Source: Methylohalomonas sp964522485
GTDB lineage: Bacteria > Pseudomonadota > Gammaproteobacteria > Methylohalomonadales > Methylohalomonadaceae
DNA: 55,253 nt
Reading direction: 5' to 3'
NCBI GenBank assembly: GCA_964522485.1
Contig: CAZFUS010000007.1
Coordinates: forward strand, 1 to 55,253
Shown here: piece by piece, positions 34,158 to 43,538 of the stretch
Layout of the letters: each line of letters begins with the position of its first letter
How positions within the stretch are numbered: the first letter of the stretch is position 1
The notes under the pieces: model-generated
Database searches by the model: none
What the model was told of the DNA's origin: nothing
The model's input: only the letters and a program-made list of their open reading frames with translations
Made by a program: the position numbers and the translations under genes

Positions 34158-34481
34158 ATGACCCACATGACTAAAAAAGATTACGCCTTAATCGGCGCCA
34201 GTGCCATGCTCGGCCTGAGCCTGGTTCTGACTGCCGGTGTCACCCAGGCCGACGACCCGGTTAAGGATCGTCCGGAACCGAGCATCTCGATGGAAGAGAT
34301 CGCCACCAAGATGGAGCAGAAGTACGACGGCAAGGTGACCGAGATCGAACTCGACCGTGAATGGGGCGGCGACGTCTATGAAATTGAAATCCGTGGCAAG
34401 GACGGTTATGAATACGACGTCGAAGTCGACGCCAATAGCGGCGAAATTGTCAAGGAAGAGCGTGAGCGCGAAGACTGGTAA
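34158..34481 (+). CDS. Exported PepSY-domain protein 1
   Basis: This 107-residue protein has a signal peptide (hydrophobic to about residue 31, ending VTQA) and one PepSY domain (ISMEEIATKMEQKYDGKVTEIEL ... YEYDVEVDANSGEIVKEE). It is probably periplasmic. AAGGAG lies 10 bases upstream of the ATG. The response-regulator-like array lies upstream and a terminator follows. Confidence 0.9.
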   Translation: MTHMTKKDYALIGASAMLGLSLVLTAGVTQADDPVKDRPEPSISMEEIATKMEQKYDGKVTEIELDREWGGDVYEIEIRGKDGYEYDVEVDANSGEIVKEEREREDW

Positions 34482-34529
34482 ACCGGGAATATGATTGTCC
34501 GGTATACATTTCACAATGCGTAAGCCCGG

Positions 34530-34560
34530 ATCCCCGCTGATTGTCAGCGGGGATTTCTTT
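34530..34560 (+). terminator. Terminator after PepSY gene 1
   Basis: The 11-bp perfect stem ATCCCCGCTGA / TCAGCGGGGAT with a TTG loop is followed by TTCTTT. It separates the first PepSY gene from the rest of the cluster. Confidence 0.9.
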
Positions 34561-34611
34561 CACTGACAGTAGTCATTCAATATCCATAAGTCATAACGCC
34601 AGAGAAAGCGC

Positions 34612-34965
34612 ATGTATCTAAACTTTCTAATAAAGGCTTTCATTATTGCCATCATCACGTCGGCGGCAATCCATGGTCGGGCGGCCGGGCCCTATGCCGA
34701 TACGACCGGCGAGCCGCTACGGTTCGCCGATATGGATATCGATGACGTCATGCGCCTGAAGGAGTCCGGTGAGATTCTGCCGCTGGAAAGCGTATTACAG
34801 CGCGTCAGGGATATTCAACCCGGCCGCGTGATCGAGATCGAGCTGGAAAAGGAGGATGGCCGCTATGTCTACGAGCTGGAAGTCGTCGATGAACGCGGTG
34901 TGGTCTGGGATATCGACATCGATGCCCGGAACGGTGAACTGATTGAACGTGAACGTGATGACTGA
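34612..34965 (+). CDS. Exported PepSY-domain protein 2
   Basis: This 117-residue protein has an N-terminal signal (residues ~1-24, ending GRA) and a PepSY domain (LPLESVLQRVRDIQPGRVIEIELEKED ... DIDIDARNGELIERE). It is distinct in sequence from copy 1. It is followed after 26 bases by copy 3, which makes an operon with the two-component system likely. Confidence 0.87.
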   Translation: MYLNFLIKAFIIAIITSAAIHGRAAGPYADTTGEPLRFADMDIDDVMRLKESGEILPLESVLQRVRDIQPGRVIEIELEKEDGRYVYELEVVDERGVVWDIDIDARNGELIERERDD

Positions 34966-34991
34966 ACGACCGATGCTAAGGGCATACTGTC

Positions 34992-35375
34992 ATGTCTGGT
35001 AGTAAAATCCGAGGCGGGCTGATTGCCGCGGGCCTGGGACTGGGCTTCATCGGCGGCTGCGTGATCATGGTGCTGCTGGCCGATGAAATCTACGAGAATT
35101 TCCGTATACCCGCCGGCTGGACGCCGACCATACTGCTGGACGAAGATAACGCCATGCGCGAACTGATCCGCAGCGGCGCGATTCTGTCACCCGACGAACT
35201 GATTGAAACTCTCGAAGCCGAGATGGACGGCCGCGTCACCGATATCGATTTCGACCGTGGCTTTCTCAGGGACCATTACGAATTCGAGCTGATTGATGCT
35301 GAACAGCGTGAATGGGATATTGAAGTCGACGCGGAAAACGGCGACATCATTAACCGCAGGCGCGACTGGAACTAG
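34992..35375 (+). CDS. Membrane-anchored PepSY-domain protein 3
   Basis: This 127-residue protein has an uncleaved hydrophobic N-terminus (residues ~9-30) and a PepSY domain (LSPDELIETLEAEMDGRVTDIDF ... WDIEVDAENGDIINRRRD). Together with copy 2 it precedes the response regulator by 86 bases. PepSY proteins near PhoPQ-type systems may modulate the sensor; this is inference. Confidence 0.87.
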   Translation: MSGSKIRGGLIAAGLGLGFIGGCVIMVLLADEIYENFRIPAGWTPTILLDEDNAMRELIRSGAILSPDELIETLEAEMDGRVTDIDFDRGFLRDHYEFELIDAEQREWDIEVDAENGDIINRRRDWN

Positions 35376-35461
35376 AGCACCCGCGCTGGGACGGCTATTT
35401 TGTCGCTGACTCATTATAATAACAAACCTGCCGGCCCGGCCGGCGCCATGAACGTGGGCCT

Positions 35462-36127
35462 ATGCGTCTGTTACTGGTTGAAGATGATGCTGCGCTGCTG
35501 GCAGAGCTGAAACAGTCTCTGCAACGCGCGGGGTTTGCCGTTGATACCGCCGATAATGGCGAAGATGGTGAGTTCCTCGGCAGCACCGAACCCTACGACG
35601 TGGTAGTGCTGGATCTCGGTCTGCCGAAACTGTCCGGCATGGAAGTGCTAAAAACCTGGCGCGGACAGAACAATGACGTGCCGGTGGTGGTGCTGACCGC
35701 CCGCGACGCCTGGCATGAAAAAGTCGACGGCTTCAAGGCCGGCGCCGATGATTATCTCGGCAAACCGTTTCACACTGAAGAATTGCTGGCACGCATACAG
35801 GCCGTACTGCGACGCCGCCACGGCAAGGCGCAGGCTATGCTCACCGGCGCCGGATTGACACTGGAAGCGGACAGCCAGTCGGTCAGTGACAGCGAAGGTA
35901 ACAGCCATAGTCTTACCGGCATGGAATATCGCCTCCTGCATTACATGATGTCGCATCCCGGTCGGGTGTTATCCAAAACGCGGCTGTCGGAGCATGTCTA
36001 CGACGGTGGACATGAAACCGACAGCAATACCATCGAGGTCTATATTCGCCGATTACGCAATAAACTCGGCAACAATATTATCCAGACCCGTCGCGGTCAG
36101 GGTTATGTCTTCCCGGATGGCAACTGA
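35462..36127 (+). CDS. OmpR/PhoB-family response regulator
   Basis: This 221-residue protein has a receiver domain with acidic pocket EDD (7-9), phosphorylated Asp51 in VVLDLGLP and the conserved Lys in LGKPFH, then a winged-helix C-terminal domain (LTGMEYRLLHYMMSHPGRVLSK ... YIRRLRNKLG, RGQGYVF). The arrangement is like PhoP and QseB. It is followed 3 bases later by its sensor kinase. Confidence 0.96.
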   Translation: MRLLLVEDDAALLAELKQSLQRAGFAVDTADNGEDGEFLGSTEPYDVVVLDLGLPKLSGMEVLKTWRGQNNDVPVVVLTARDAWHEKVDGFKAGADDYLGKPFHTEELLARIQAVLRRRHGKAQAMLTGAGLTLEADSQSVSDSEGNSHSLTGMEYRLLHYMMSHPGRVLSKTRLSEHVYDGGHETDSNTIEVYIRRLRNKLGNNIIQTRRGQGYVFPDGN

Positions 36128-36130
36128 GCC

Positions 36131-37453
36131 GTGCGGTCCCTGAAGACCACCCTCGGGCTGGGTCTTTTCGTCAGCCTGATCGCTATCGTGCTGCTGCAAT
36201 GGTGGCTGGTCAGTTATACCTTTCGGGAAATCACGGAAAATTATCTCATGACGCGCCTCCAGCGCGATGTCGACATGCTGCTCGGCGGTTTGCGGTTTCC
36301 ACCCAACGGTCAGGTGCGTTTGCAACTGGATCAACAGACCTATTTTGATGACCGGCCGTTTTCAGGTCATTACTACCAGATCAATGTGGGTGACCGGATG
36401 TTGCGCTCGGATACCCTCTGGGATCAGAATCTGAATGTCAGCCAGGCAGCAGTCGGCGAGCAGCATCAGCAGCGTCTGGCCGGCCCGCTGGATCAGCAGC
36501 TGCTGGCGCTGACTCAGGGTTTCAGTAAACGTGGACAGACGATCTCAATCACAGTGGCGGAGGATATCTCCGCGATTCTGGCTGAAATCGCCGACTTCCA
36601 GACACGCTATCTGCTGATATCCGGTGCGCTGCTGCTGTTGCTGTTACTGCTGCAGCAATTACTGATGCGCCAGACCCTGTTACCGCTGAAAGGCGTGCAA
36701 CGTGATCTGCAACACCTATCGCGCGGTGAGATCCGCACCGTGCGCGAAACCGTGCCGCATGAACTGCTGCCACTGGTGCGCGAGGTCAACCGCCTGCTGC
36801 AGTTGCTGAACCAGCGCGTGGAACGCTCGCGGCGCATGGTCGGCAATCTGGCACACGCCCTGAAAACGCCGCTCAGCGTACTGCGACAGACCGGCCAGTC
36901 CACCGCCCTGGAAAATCACCCCACGATCCGCGAGCAGATACTCAATCAGACCAATATCATTCATCAACGCCTGGAACGGGAACTGAATCGTGCCCGCCTG
37001 GCCGGGGACAGCAATACCGGCGCGCGCTTCTGCCCGGGCGAGGATCTGCCGGCGCTGATGACCATGCTGGAACAAGCCTACAGTGAACGCGGCATCCGGC
37101 TGACGCTGAGACAGAATCACAGCGGCTACTGGCCGGCCGAGCGTGAGGATATGCTGGAACTGAGCGGTAATCTGATCGATAACGCCTGCAAGTGGGCGCA
37201 GACACAGGTGCTGGTCACGATTGCCGCCGATCCGGCTATTGGTCTCAGCGTGGAAGACGACGGACCCGGTTGCCCGGCGGAACTGCGTGACATGCTCGGC
37301 GAGCGTGGCAGACGCATGGATGAACAAACCGACGGTCATGGACTGGGACTGGCCATCGTCCGTGACATTGTCGATCACTATGATGGCGAACTGGCATTCA
37401 GCGAATCAGCGCTGGGTGGATTGCATGTCAGTGTCAGCCTGCCGGATAAATAG
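36131..37453 (+). CDS. Sensor histidine kinase
   Basis: This 440-residue inner-membrane kinase starts at GTG. It has membrane segments at ~9-27 and ~158-178, a periplasmic sensor region between, HAMP-like linker, phospho-acceptor His242 in NLAHALKTPLSVL, N box NLIDNACKW, G1 VEDDGPGC and G2 DGHGLGLAIV. It is the partner of the regulator upstream. Signal unknown; PhoQ-like systems sense cations or peptides. Confidence 0.94.
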   Translation: MRSLKTTLGLGLFVSLIAIVLLQWWLVSYTFREITENYLMTRLQRDVDMLLGGLRFPPNGQVRLQLDQQTYFDDRPFSGHYYQINVGDRMLRSDTLWDQNLNVSQAAVGEQHQQRLAGPLDQQLLALTQGFSKRGQTISITVAEDISAILAEIADFQTRYLLISGALLLLLLLLQQLLMRQTLLPLKGVQRDLQHLSRGEIRTVRETVPHELLPLVREVNRLLQLLNQRVERSRRMVGNLAHALKTPLSVLRQTGQSTALENHPTIREQILNQTNIIHQRLERELNRARLAGDSNTGARFCPGEDLPALMTMLEQAYSERGIRLTLRQNHSGYWPAEREDMLELSGNLIDNACKWAQTQVLVTIAADPAIGLSVEDDGPGCPAELRDMLGERGRRMDEQTDGHGLGLAIVRDIVDHYDGELAFSESALGGLHVSVSLPDK

Positions 37454-37482
37454 CCGCCGCAGGGGTCAAGCCGTCTGCTCAC

Positions 37483-38289
37483 TTATTTAGAAAGGATGCC
37501 TTCAGCACGCATCAGTGCCCGGGGTAATTGCGTTCGCAGCTGCAGCTGGCTGTCTTGTTCAATATCAAAGTTGGCAGTAAAAAAGTATACGGCCGTGTCC
37601 TTTTCAACCCAGCCGACCCACCAGCCGATACCGGGCCCGGATCGATCACCGTAACCCGGCATGCCAAGACTGTAGCCCGACTTCGCCCGCAGAACATGTA
37701 TCGCATCGGCTTCCGCCAGCAGCGCGTCTTTAACAATCAACTGATGGTCTTCTGAGAACGGAAGTCCATCGGCATATAGTTGCCGCAGGAATGCGATCTT
37801 TTCCATAGCCGAGATTCTCAGATCGCCGTCGAGCCAGAACCGGTCGATACCACCGCCGATATCGGCATTACCGTAATCCATGCGATTAAGATGCTCCTGC
37901 ATTTGATTTTCCCCGATCCGCCGGGCAAACCCCTGGTAGACGGGCACCACCGAGTTCTGCATGGCGCCACGCAGATTGAAGTCCTGCTGCCAGATTTCAT
38001 AGGCCCGCGGCTGACCATCCCAAGGCAACAGCTGCCGGCCGCTTGCGATCACGCCCGTTTCAAGCGCGATCAGTGAATGTGGGATTTTGAACGTTGAGGC
38101 GGGAATGAAGCGTTCACCGGCCCGGCGGCTGTTATTCGTCTGGCAATGATTCACCTCACACAGAACAAACACGCCCCTGACAGCACTATCTTTGAATCGT
38201 GCCTGCCAGTCGGCACGTTCGGTCAGTTCCAGACCTGTGACCGGAATTGCATAACACGTCAGCAGAATGAAGCCCAGCAGTTTCAGCAT
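37483..38289 (-). CDS. Class D (OXA-type) beta-lactamase
   Basis: This 268-residue exported serine beta-lactamase has Ser65-T-F-Lys68 (in PASTFKIPHSLIALETG), S113-V-V, Y139-G-N, Lys203-S-G and a WWVGW segment, with the omega-loop Trp at 152. All catalytic motifs are intact. The N-terminus is a signal peptide. The Tyr of the usual Y/F-G-N motif is present. It is chromosomal with no mobile element near, so probably intrinsic. It is convergent with the sensor kinase, 29 bases apart. The start is the ATG at 38289. Confidence 0.93.
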   Translation of the reverse strand: MLKLLGFILLTCYAIPVTGLELTERADWQARFKDSAVRGVFVLCEVNHCQTNNSRRAGERFIPASTFKIPHSLIALETGVIASGRQLLPWDGQPRAYEIWQQDFNLRGAMQNSVVPVYQGFARRIGENQMQEHLNRMDYGNADIGGGIDRFWLDGDLRISAMEKIAFLRQLYADGLPFSEDHQLIVKDALLAEADAIHVLRAKSGYSLGMPGYGDRSGPGIGWWVGWVEKDTAVYFFTANFDIEQDSQLQLRTQLPRALMRAEGILSK

Positions 38290-38320
38290 AACCAACCCGG
38301 GGGGGAAGATGTTTCAATGA

Positions 38321-39400
38321 TCAAAACAACAGATAACGCAGGAAAACCGGACTCCAGTCATCGACGCGCTTGATGACAAAGCGTGTCAGGATATCCATGA
38401 TGGTCGCCGAGCTGTCCTGGATCGGAGCGTACTCGGGAATCTGTGCCGGCGGCAGATCGTCGAGCGTGCGCGGTGCCTGTTCGATGAGCGCGTTGCGGGT
38501 GGAGTCATCCTGCATCGCTGCCATGAAGACTTCGTAACATTCCAGCAATCGGGTGATGTCTGCGTCGTAACCCGGATACTGTCCCATCACCCAGATCAGC
38601 CGTTCCAGCGGCGTCAGCGTGAGCTTGTCCAGCAGCCAGCCGATTTTGTCATCACCGGCCTGACGGCTGCATTCACCGAGCAGCAGCAGCAGGCCGGCGT
38701 ACATGGTCAGGCGACTGGTGCGCAGCTTGGCGTTGCGGATATACCAGCTGTCGTCGTGTTCAATTTTCAGTTCGAACTGCTGCCAGGCAGCGTAGGCACG
38801 ATAATAGCGGATCAGATCATTCAGCAGGTAAGTCCATTCCCTGGTCGGATCCTGTGCCAGAAAACCAGTGGCATACCATTCCAGCACGCGCTGCTGCAGT
38901 TGGTGAAAACCTTCAGGACGGAACAGCGGCTGACAGTCCAGCAGACTCTGCAGCCGCTTGCCGAAGACATTCCTGCGCTCGTCCAGATTGCCCAGTGAGG
39001 CGATCCGGGTCAGGGCGCCGATACTGGCAGGTTCGACAAAAATGCCCCATGACTTGGGCATACGCAGGCCGAGCGGTTCCAGCCGTTCCCAGACGGTTTC
39101 CATCACTTGCCGGGCTTCCGGGCCATCGAGCGGTAGCGCATCCGCCACCACCACGATCAGATCACAGTCAGAATGCGGCAGCGCCTCCATGCGGCCGAGA
39201 GAACCGGCAGCGGCCAGGCTGACAATCTCTGAACTGTTGAAATCCCGGAGCGCGGCCCGGACCTCCGCCAGGATGGAGGATGAATGATCCCACGCCTGCC
39301 GTAACACCGGACAACGATCGAAACAGGCAGGACCATGCCAGTCGCGCAGGGCGGCGTAAACCGGTACTTCACCCTGTACTACACTTAACCGGTGATTCAA
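38321..39400 (-). CDS. DUF294-like putative nucleotidyltransferase
   Basis: This 359-residue protein contains the nucleotidyltransferase pattern AAGSLGRMEALPHSDCDLIVVV (Gly-Ser-x-Gly-Arg, then Asp-x-Asp) in its first third, as in the GlnD/DUF294 group. The rest is helical with many aromatic residues. No cAMP or CBS domains are present. The substrate is unknown. It ends 31 bases before the beta-lactamase on the same strand. Confidence 0.83.
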   Translation of the reverse strand: MNHRLSVVQGEVPVYAALRDWHGPACFDRCPVLRQAWDHSSSILAEVRAALRDFNSSEIVSLAAAGSLGRMEALPHSDCDLIVVVADALPLDGPEARQVMETVWERLEPLGLRMPKSWGIFVEPASIGALTRIASLGNLDERRNVFGKRLQSLLDCQPLFRPEGFHQLQQRVLEWYATGFLAQDPTREWTYLLNDLIRYYRAYAAWQQFELKIEHDDSWYIRNAKLRTSRLTMYAGLLLLLGECSRQAGDDKIGWLLDKLTLTPLERLIWVMGQYPGYDADITRLLECYEVFMAAMQDDSTRNALIEQAPRTLDDLPPAQIPEYAPIQDSSATIMDILTRFVIKRVDDWSPVFLRYLLF

Positions 39401-39568
39401 CGGAAGTGACTTCCCGTGCTGATAATGGGCCGGGTAATGTACACGGAACAGACGCGGCGATCAGCCACCTGCCGGATTCATGCGCGCCGCTATCAAGGCT
39501 GAATTGTCGATACCACTTGCCGTGACACTTTCAGCATGCTGATGTAAACGGCCTGATCGCCGCGGACT

Positions 39569-41629
39569 TTATGCCGACGCCCCATCGCCGGGCGCCGCTT
39601 TGAAAGCACCGGCCAGGTTCTGCTGAATATGCGCCGGTACCGCTTCATAATGACTGAAAGTCATCGAAAACGCGCCCTCGCCTGCAGTCAGAGACTGCAG
39701 TCTGGAAGAATAATTTTCCAGTTCGGCCAGCGGCACGATGGCGTGAATGGCCGTGGTGCCGTTGGTTTTCGGCCGGGTGTCGCTGATGCGGCCGCGACGG
39801 GTGGACAGATCCGAGGTAATGTCGCCCAGTGCCGTCGCCGGTGTTTCGATATCGGCCTCTACCAGCGGTTCGAGCACTACCGGCCGTGCCTTGTGTACAG
39901 CCTCGAGAAACGCCTTGCGACCTGCCGCGATAAAGGCCACTTCCTTGGAATCCACCGAATGATGTTTGCCATCGTAAACCGTGACGCGGATGTCCTGTAG
40001 CGGATAACCGGCGATGGCTCCTTCCTCCATGGCCTGGCGGACGCCTTTCTCGACAGCCGGAATAAACTGCCGCGGTATTGCGCCGCCCACTACCGCATCG
40101 ACGAATTCGAAACCGCCACCACGCGGCAGGGGTTCGACGCGCAGATAAACTTCGCCGAACTGACCGGCGCCACCGGTCTGCTTCTTGTGGCGATAATGGC
40201 CCTCGGCGGGCACAGTGATCGTTTCACGATAGGCGATCTTGGGTGGATGCGTGTCGACCTCGACGTGATAACGCTTCTCCAGCTTTTCAAGCACGATCCG
40301 CAGATGCAGTTCGCCCAGTCCGCGCAGTACCGTTTCGTTGAAACTGGCATGGTGCTCAATAAGCAGGCTCGGGTCCTCGGCAGCGAGTTTCTGCAACGCG
40401 TCCGACAGTTTCTGCTCGTCGCCGCGGCTGCGGGCGGTAATCGCCAGCCCGAACATGGGCGGTGCGGATTCCAGCGGCTGCAGGTGGATATGATCCTCAT
40501 CATGGGAATCGTGCAGAACCGCATCGAAATGAATGGCATCAACCTTTGCAACGGCGCAGATATCGCCGGGAATACCGCGTTCCACTTCCGTATGATCCTT
40601 GCCCTGCAACCGGAACAGATGACCGACTCTGAACGGCTTGCGGCCATCACCGATGAACAGCTGACTGTCACGGCTGATGGTACCCTGATGGATGCGGAAA
40701 ACGGCCAGTCTGCCGACGAACGGATCGATGCTGATCTTGAAGACGTGGGCGAGCACATGCCGGGCCGGATCGGGCATCACGCCGACCGGCACCGAGGTCC
40801 CGTTGGTCGCTTTCATAAACAGCGGCGGATTGCCTTCTGCAGGATTGGGCATCAGTTCGGCAAACACGCGCAGCAGTTCATCGATACCCGCCCCCGTTGC
40901 TGCCGATACGAAACACACCGGGACCAGATGGCCCTCGCGCAGGGCGGCCTCAAACGGTTCATGCAACTGGGCCGGGGTGAGTGACTGACCCTGTTCGAGA
41001 TAGCGCTCCATCAGAGCTTCATCCAGCTCGACCACCTGATCGACGATTTCCGTATGCGCAGTGTCAACGGAGGCAAAATCGGTATCCTGCGACTCCGGAT
41101 CGAAGAAACAGTCGATGACGCGGCTGGCCCCGCCGGCCGGCAGATTGAGCGGCAGGCATTCGTGACCGACAGTCTCGCGGATCTGGTTGAGCAATGCCGC
41201 CAAATCGACACCGGCCGCATCGATATGGTTAACAATGACAATGCGATCATGACCGCGTTGCGCGGCCGCTTCGAGCATACGCTGGGCGACCGGTTCGAGA
41301 CCGACGGCTGCATTAATCACCACCGCGCAGGTCTCCACCGCCGGTAAAACCGCCAGCGCGCGACCGAAGAAATCGGGACAGCCAGGGGTGTCGATGAGAT
41401 TGATATGGACATCCCGATAGTCGAAATGCACCAGCGCACTTTCCAGCGAATGACCGTGCGACTTCTCGAGTTCGTCGAAGTCGGCCACGGTCGTGCCCTT
41501 CTCGACCGAGCCTGCCATGCCGAGCACGCCGGCCCGGGCCAGCAACGCTTCGGCCAGCGTCGTCTTGCCGGCGCTCATATGCCCCGTCAGAACGATATTG
41601 CGGATCGATTCAGTGGAATAGTCGGCCAT
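39569..41629 (-). CDS. EF-G-like GTPase paralogue with altered switch motifs
   Basis: This 686-residue protein has all EF-G domains. G1 is TGHMSAGKTT (15-24). In the switch II block the usual DTPGHVDF reads DTPGCPDF, so the catalytic His is Cys84. G4 reads NHID instead of NKxD. Later blocks (GLGELHLRIVLEKLEKRYHVEVDTHPPKIAYRETI and GGAGQFGEVYLRV) are intact. Starting at ATG 41629 gives GGAGG at a good distance; a Met 10 codons earlier has none. This belongs to the second EF-G class rather than the main FusA, and lies away from the ribosomal operon. Role unknown: slow or absent GTP hydrolysis is expected. Confidence 0.88.
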   Translation of the reverse strand: MADYSTESIRNIVLTGHMSAGKTTLAEALLARAGVLGMAGSVEKGTTVADFDELEKSHGHSLESALVHFDYRDVHINLIDTPGCPDFFGRALAVLPAVETCAVVINAAVGLEPVAQRMLEAAAQRGHDRIVIVNHIDAAGVDLAALLNQIRETVGHECLPLNLPAGGASRVIDCFFDPESQDTDFASVDTAHTEIVDQVVELDEALMERYLEQGQSLTPAQLHEPFEAALREGHLVPVCFVSAATGAGIDELLRVFAELMPNPAEGNPPLFMKATNGTSVPVGVMPDPARHVLAHVFKISIDPFVGRLAVFRIHQGTISRDSQLFIGDGRKPFRVGHLFRLQGKDHTEVERGIPGDICAVAKVDAIHFDAVLHDSHDEDHIHLQPLESAPPMFGLAITARSRGDEQKLSDALQKLAAEDPSLLIEHHASFNETVLRGLGELHLRIVLEKLEKRYHVEVDTHPPKIAYRETITVPAEGHYRHKKQTGGAGQFGEVYLRVEPLPRGGGFEFVDAVVGGAIPRQFIPAVEKGVRQAMEEGAIAGYPLQDIRVTVYDGKHHSVDSKEVAFIAAGRKAFLEAVHKARPVVLEPLVEADIETPATALGDITSDLSTRRGRISDTRPKTNGTTAIHAIVPLAELENYSSRLQSLTAGEGAFSMTFSHYEAVPAHIQQNLAGAFKAAPGDGASA

Positions 41630-41799
41630 CCTCCGTGCCTCCACGATTGTTGACGACATTTTGTTCAGAACGACACTATTCCCGGCGATCAGAAGCGCCG
41701 GAAAAGGTCATTCATAAACTGAGTATAGCGGGCACACGGGTAACATCAGCCCTTCAGTTGAAAGGCGGGGATTTACGGGCGAGAAAGCCCGCGGAATAT

Positions 41800-42012
41800 T
41801 CAAACGAAGTGGTAACGGGCGAGCAGGGCGCGACCCTTGCGGGTCAGATAGCCATCCGCATCGATAAAGCCGAACTGTCTGGCCAGTCCCAGCAATTGTT
41901 CCGGCCATTCCTTGGGCAAATAGACCAACCCATCCCCATAGCGGTGTTCCAGCACCTGGGCAATGCGGGCTTCCAGACTCTGCAGGCTCCCGGTTGTTTT
42001 ATTTGTATACAT
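41800..42012 (-). CDS. Small protein of unknown function
   Basis: This 70-residue basic protein (SLEARIAQVLEHRYGDGLVYLPKEWPEQLLGLARQFGFIDADGYLTRKGRALLARYHF) resembles a compact winged-helix fold, judging from the alternation of helices and the terminal beta-turn. I do not recognise a named family. It lies between fusA-like and zapE genes, and a terminator separates it from zapE. Confidence 0.6.
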   Translation of the reverse strand: MYTNKTTGSLQSLEARIAQVLEHRYGDGLVYLPKEWPEQLLGLARQFGFIDADGYLTRKGRALLARYHFV

Positions 42013-42031
42013 ATCTTTGTTTAATCAATGG

Positions 42032-42070
42032 AAAAGCGGATCCGGTGGTAACAACCGGCACCGGATCCGC
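42032..42070 (-). terminator. Terminator of zapE
   Basis: The 12-bp perfect stem GCGGATCCGGTG / CACCGGATCCGC has an 11-base loop and is followed on the minus strand by TTTTCC. It lies about 120 bases after the zapE stop. Confidence 0.75.
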
Positions 42071-42186
42071 AGCAGCACTACCACTCTAATCAATCAGTAA
42101 ATGAATAACTTAACTCCCACTTATGATATAGACAATTTAAATTTAAATGTCAAATATTAGTTATTATTAATTGTTTTTATTAGTTT

Positions 42187-43290
42187 TTAAGGCTTGTGCG
42201 ATCCCGCAAGGTATCTGTGACTGCGCATTTCACACAGCCGGCTGATCGTGCGCTGGAAGTCGGTGGCATGGCGCTGACCGTAGTACAGAGAGTGGGGGGA
42301 TTCGGCCGCGGTCATGATCAGTTTGACGCCACGGTCGTACAACTCGTCAATCAGCGTAATGAAGCGTTTGGCCGCGTCCTCGCGATCGCGATTAAGCCGC
42401 GGGACATTGGCAAGCAGTACGGTCTGATAGGTCCGGGCGATCTCGATATAGTCGGCCACACCGCGCGGCCCCTCGCAGAGCGCTTCGAATTCAAACCAGA
42501 CGACACCGTCGGCGTGGCGCACCGTCTGGATATTGCGCCCCTCAATTTCGATCATCTCTTCGGTAACACCCTTCTCCGGTGCCAGGTGACTGAAATTGCG
42601 TTCCAGACACTCGCCTGCCGCGTCGTCCAGCGGCCAGTGATAGATCTCGGCATGATCGAGAAACTGCAGGCGATGATCGGTATCGCCGCCGATGTGCACT
42701 ACCCGGGTGTACTGCTCGATCAGATCGATGGCCGGCAGAAAGCGTTCGCGCTGTAGACCACCCCGGTACAGCTGCCGGGGTTCTGTATTCGAGGTGGCCA
42801 CCAGAACAACGCCACGCTCAAACAGGGCTTTCAGGAGTCCACCGAGCAGCATGGCATCGGTGATATCGGCAACGTGAAATTCGTCAAAGCAAATCACCCG
42901 GGCACGCCCGGCGATCCGGTCCGCAATGATCGGCAGGGGGTCCGGCGTATCCTGCAGTCCTCGCAGCTCTCTGTGAATCATCTGCATAAAGCGGTGAAAA
43001 TGCATGCGCAGCTTGGTGTCGAACGGTAAATTGTGAAAAAACATATCCACCAGCAGCGTCTTGCCGCGTCCGACCGATCCCCATATGTAAAGACCGCGCG
43101 GTGTTCTGGTTTCGCGGGTTTTCAAACCCAGTATCTGCCGGAATCGATCCCGCCAGGGACGTGACCGCTGTCGATCGACCCTGAGCCGCTCGAACAGTAT
43201 CTGCAGGCGGCGTACGATCCGTTCCTGATCCGGATCGGCCTGCAGCCGGCCGCTTTTAAGCTCGCGGCGGTATTGTTCCAGGGGGGTCAT
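42187..43290 (-). CDS. zapE: Cell division protein ZapE (AFG1-type ATPase)
   Basis: This 367-residue ATPase acts at the division ring. Walker A is GSVGRGKT (71-78), Walker B CFDEFHVADITDAMLL, followed by VVLVATSNTEP. The N-terminal MTPLEQYRREL and the C-terminal SPHSLYYG segments match the family. The length is normal. A long AT-rich stretch (42071-42186) follows the gene before its terminator. Confidence 0.95.
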   Translation of the reverse strand: MTPLEQYRRELKSGRLQADPDQERIVRRLQILFERLRVDRQRSRPWRDRFRQILGLKTRETRTPRGLYIWGSVGRGKTLLVDMFFHNLPFDTKLRMHFHRFMQMIHRELRGLQDTPDPLPIIADRIAGRARVICFDEFHVADITDAMLLGGLLKALFERGVVLVATSNTEPRQLYRGGLQRERFLPAIDLIEQYTRVVHIGGDTDHRLQFLDHAEIYHWPLDDAAGECLERNFSHLAPEKGVTEEMIEIEGRNIQTVRHADGVVWFEFEALCEGPRGVADYIEIARTYQTVLLANVPRLNRDREDAAKRFITLIDELYDRGVKLIMTAAESPHSLYYGQRHATDFQRTISRLCEMRSHRYLAGSHKP

Positions 43291-43538
43291 GAATGCGTAT
43301 TCTTCTTACTAAATCGGCGCAAGGGCCGGCTCATCCGGTCAAGATACCCTGTGAGGACAACTTCGGAAATCCCTACCCGGATCATAGATGGAGCCTGCGA
43401 CCTGACATAATTCTGGTGGCTTAGATAGTACCTGCTGACGGAGTTCGGGTATCACAGCGTATGGCTTATCATGCGGAAACCACGTTTAAGTCTTAGCGCA
43501 TTCTCTCTGCTACACTGATTTTAGGGTAGGGGGACTGG

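Noticed and set aside
35462..38289. Idea that the two-component system is a BlrAB-type beta-lactamase regulator
   Set aside because: No BlrA box (TTCAC repeats) was seen before the lactamase gene; only proximity supports it.
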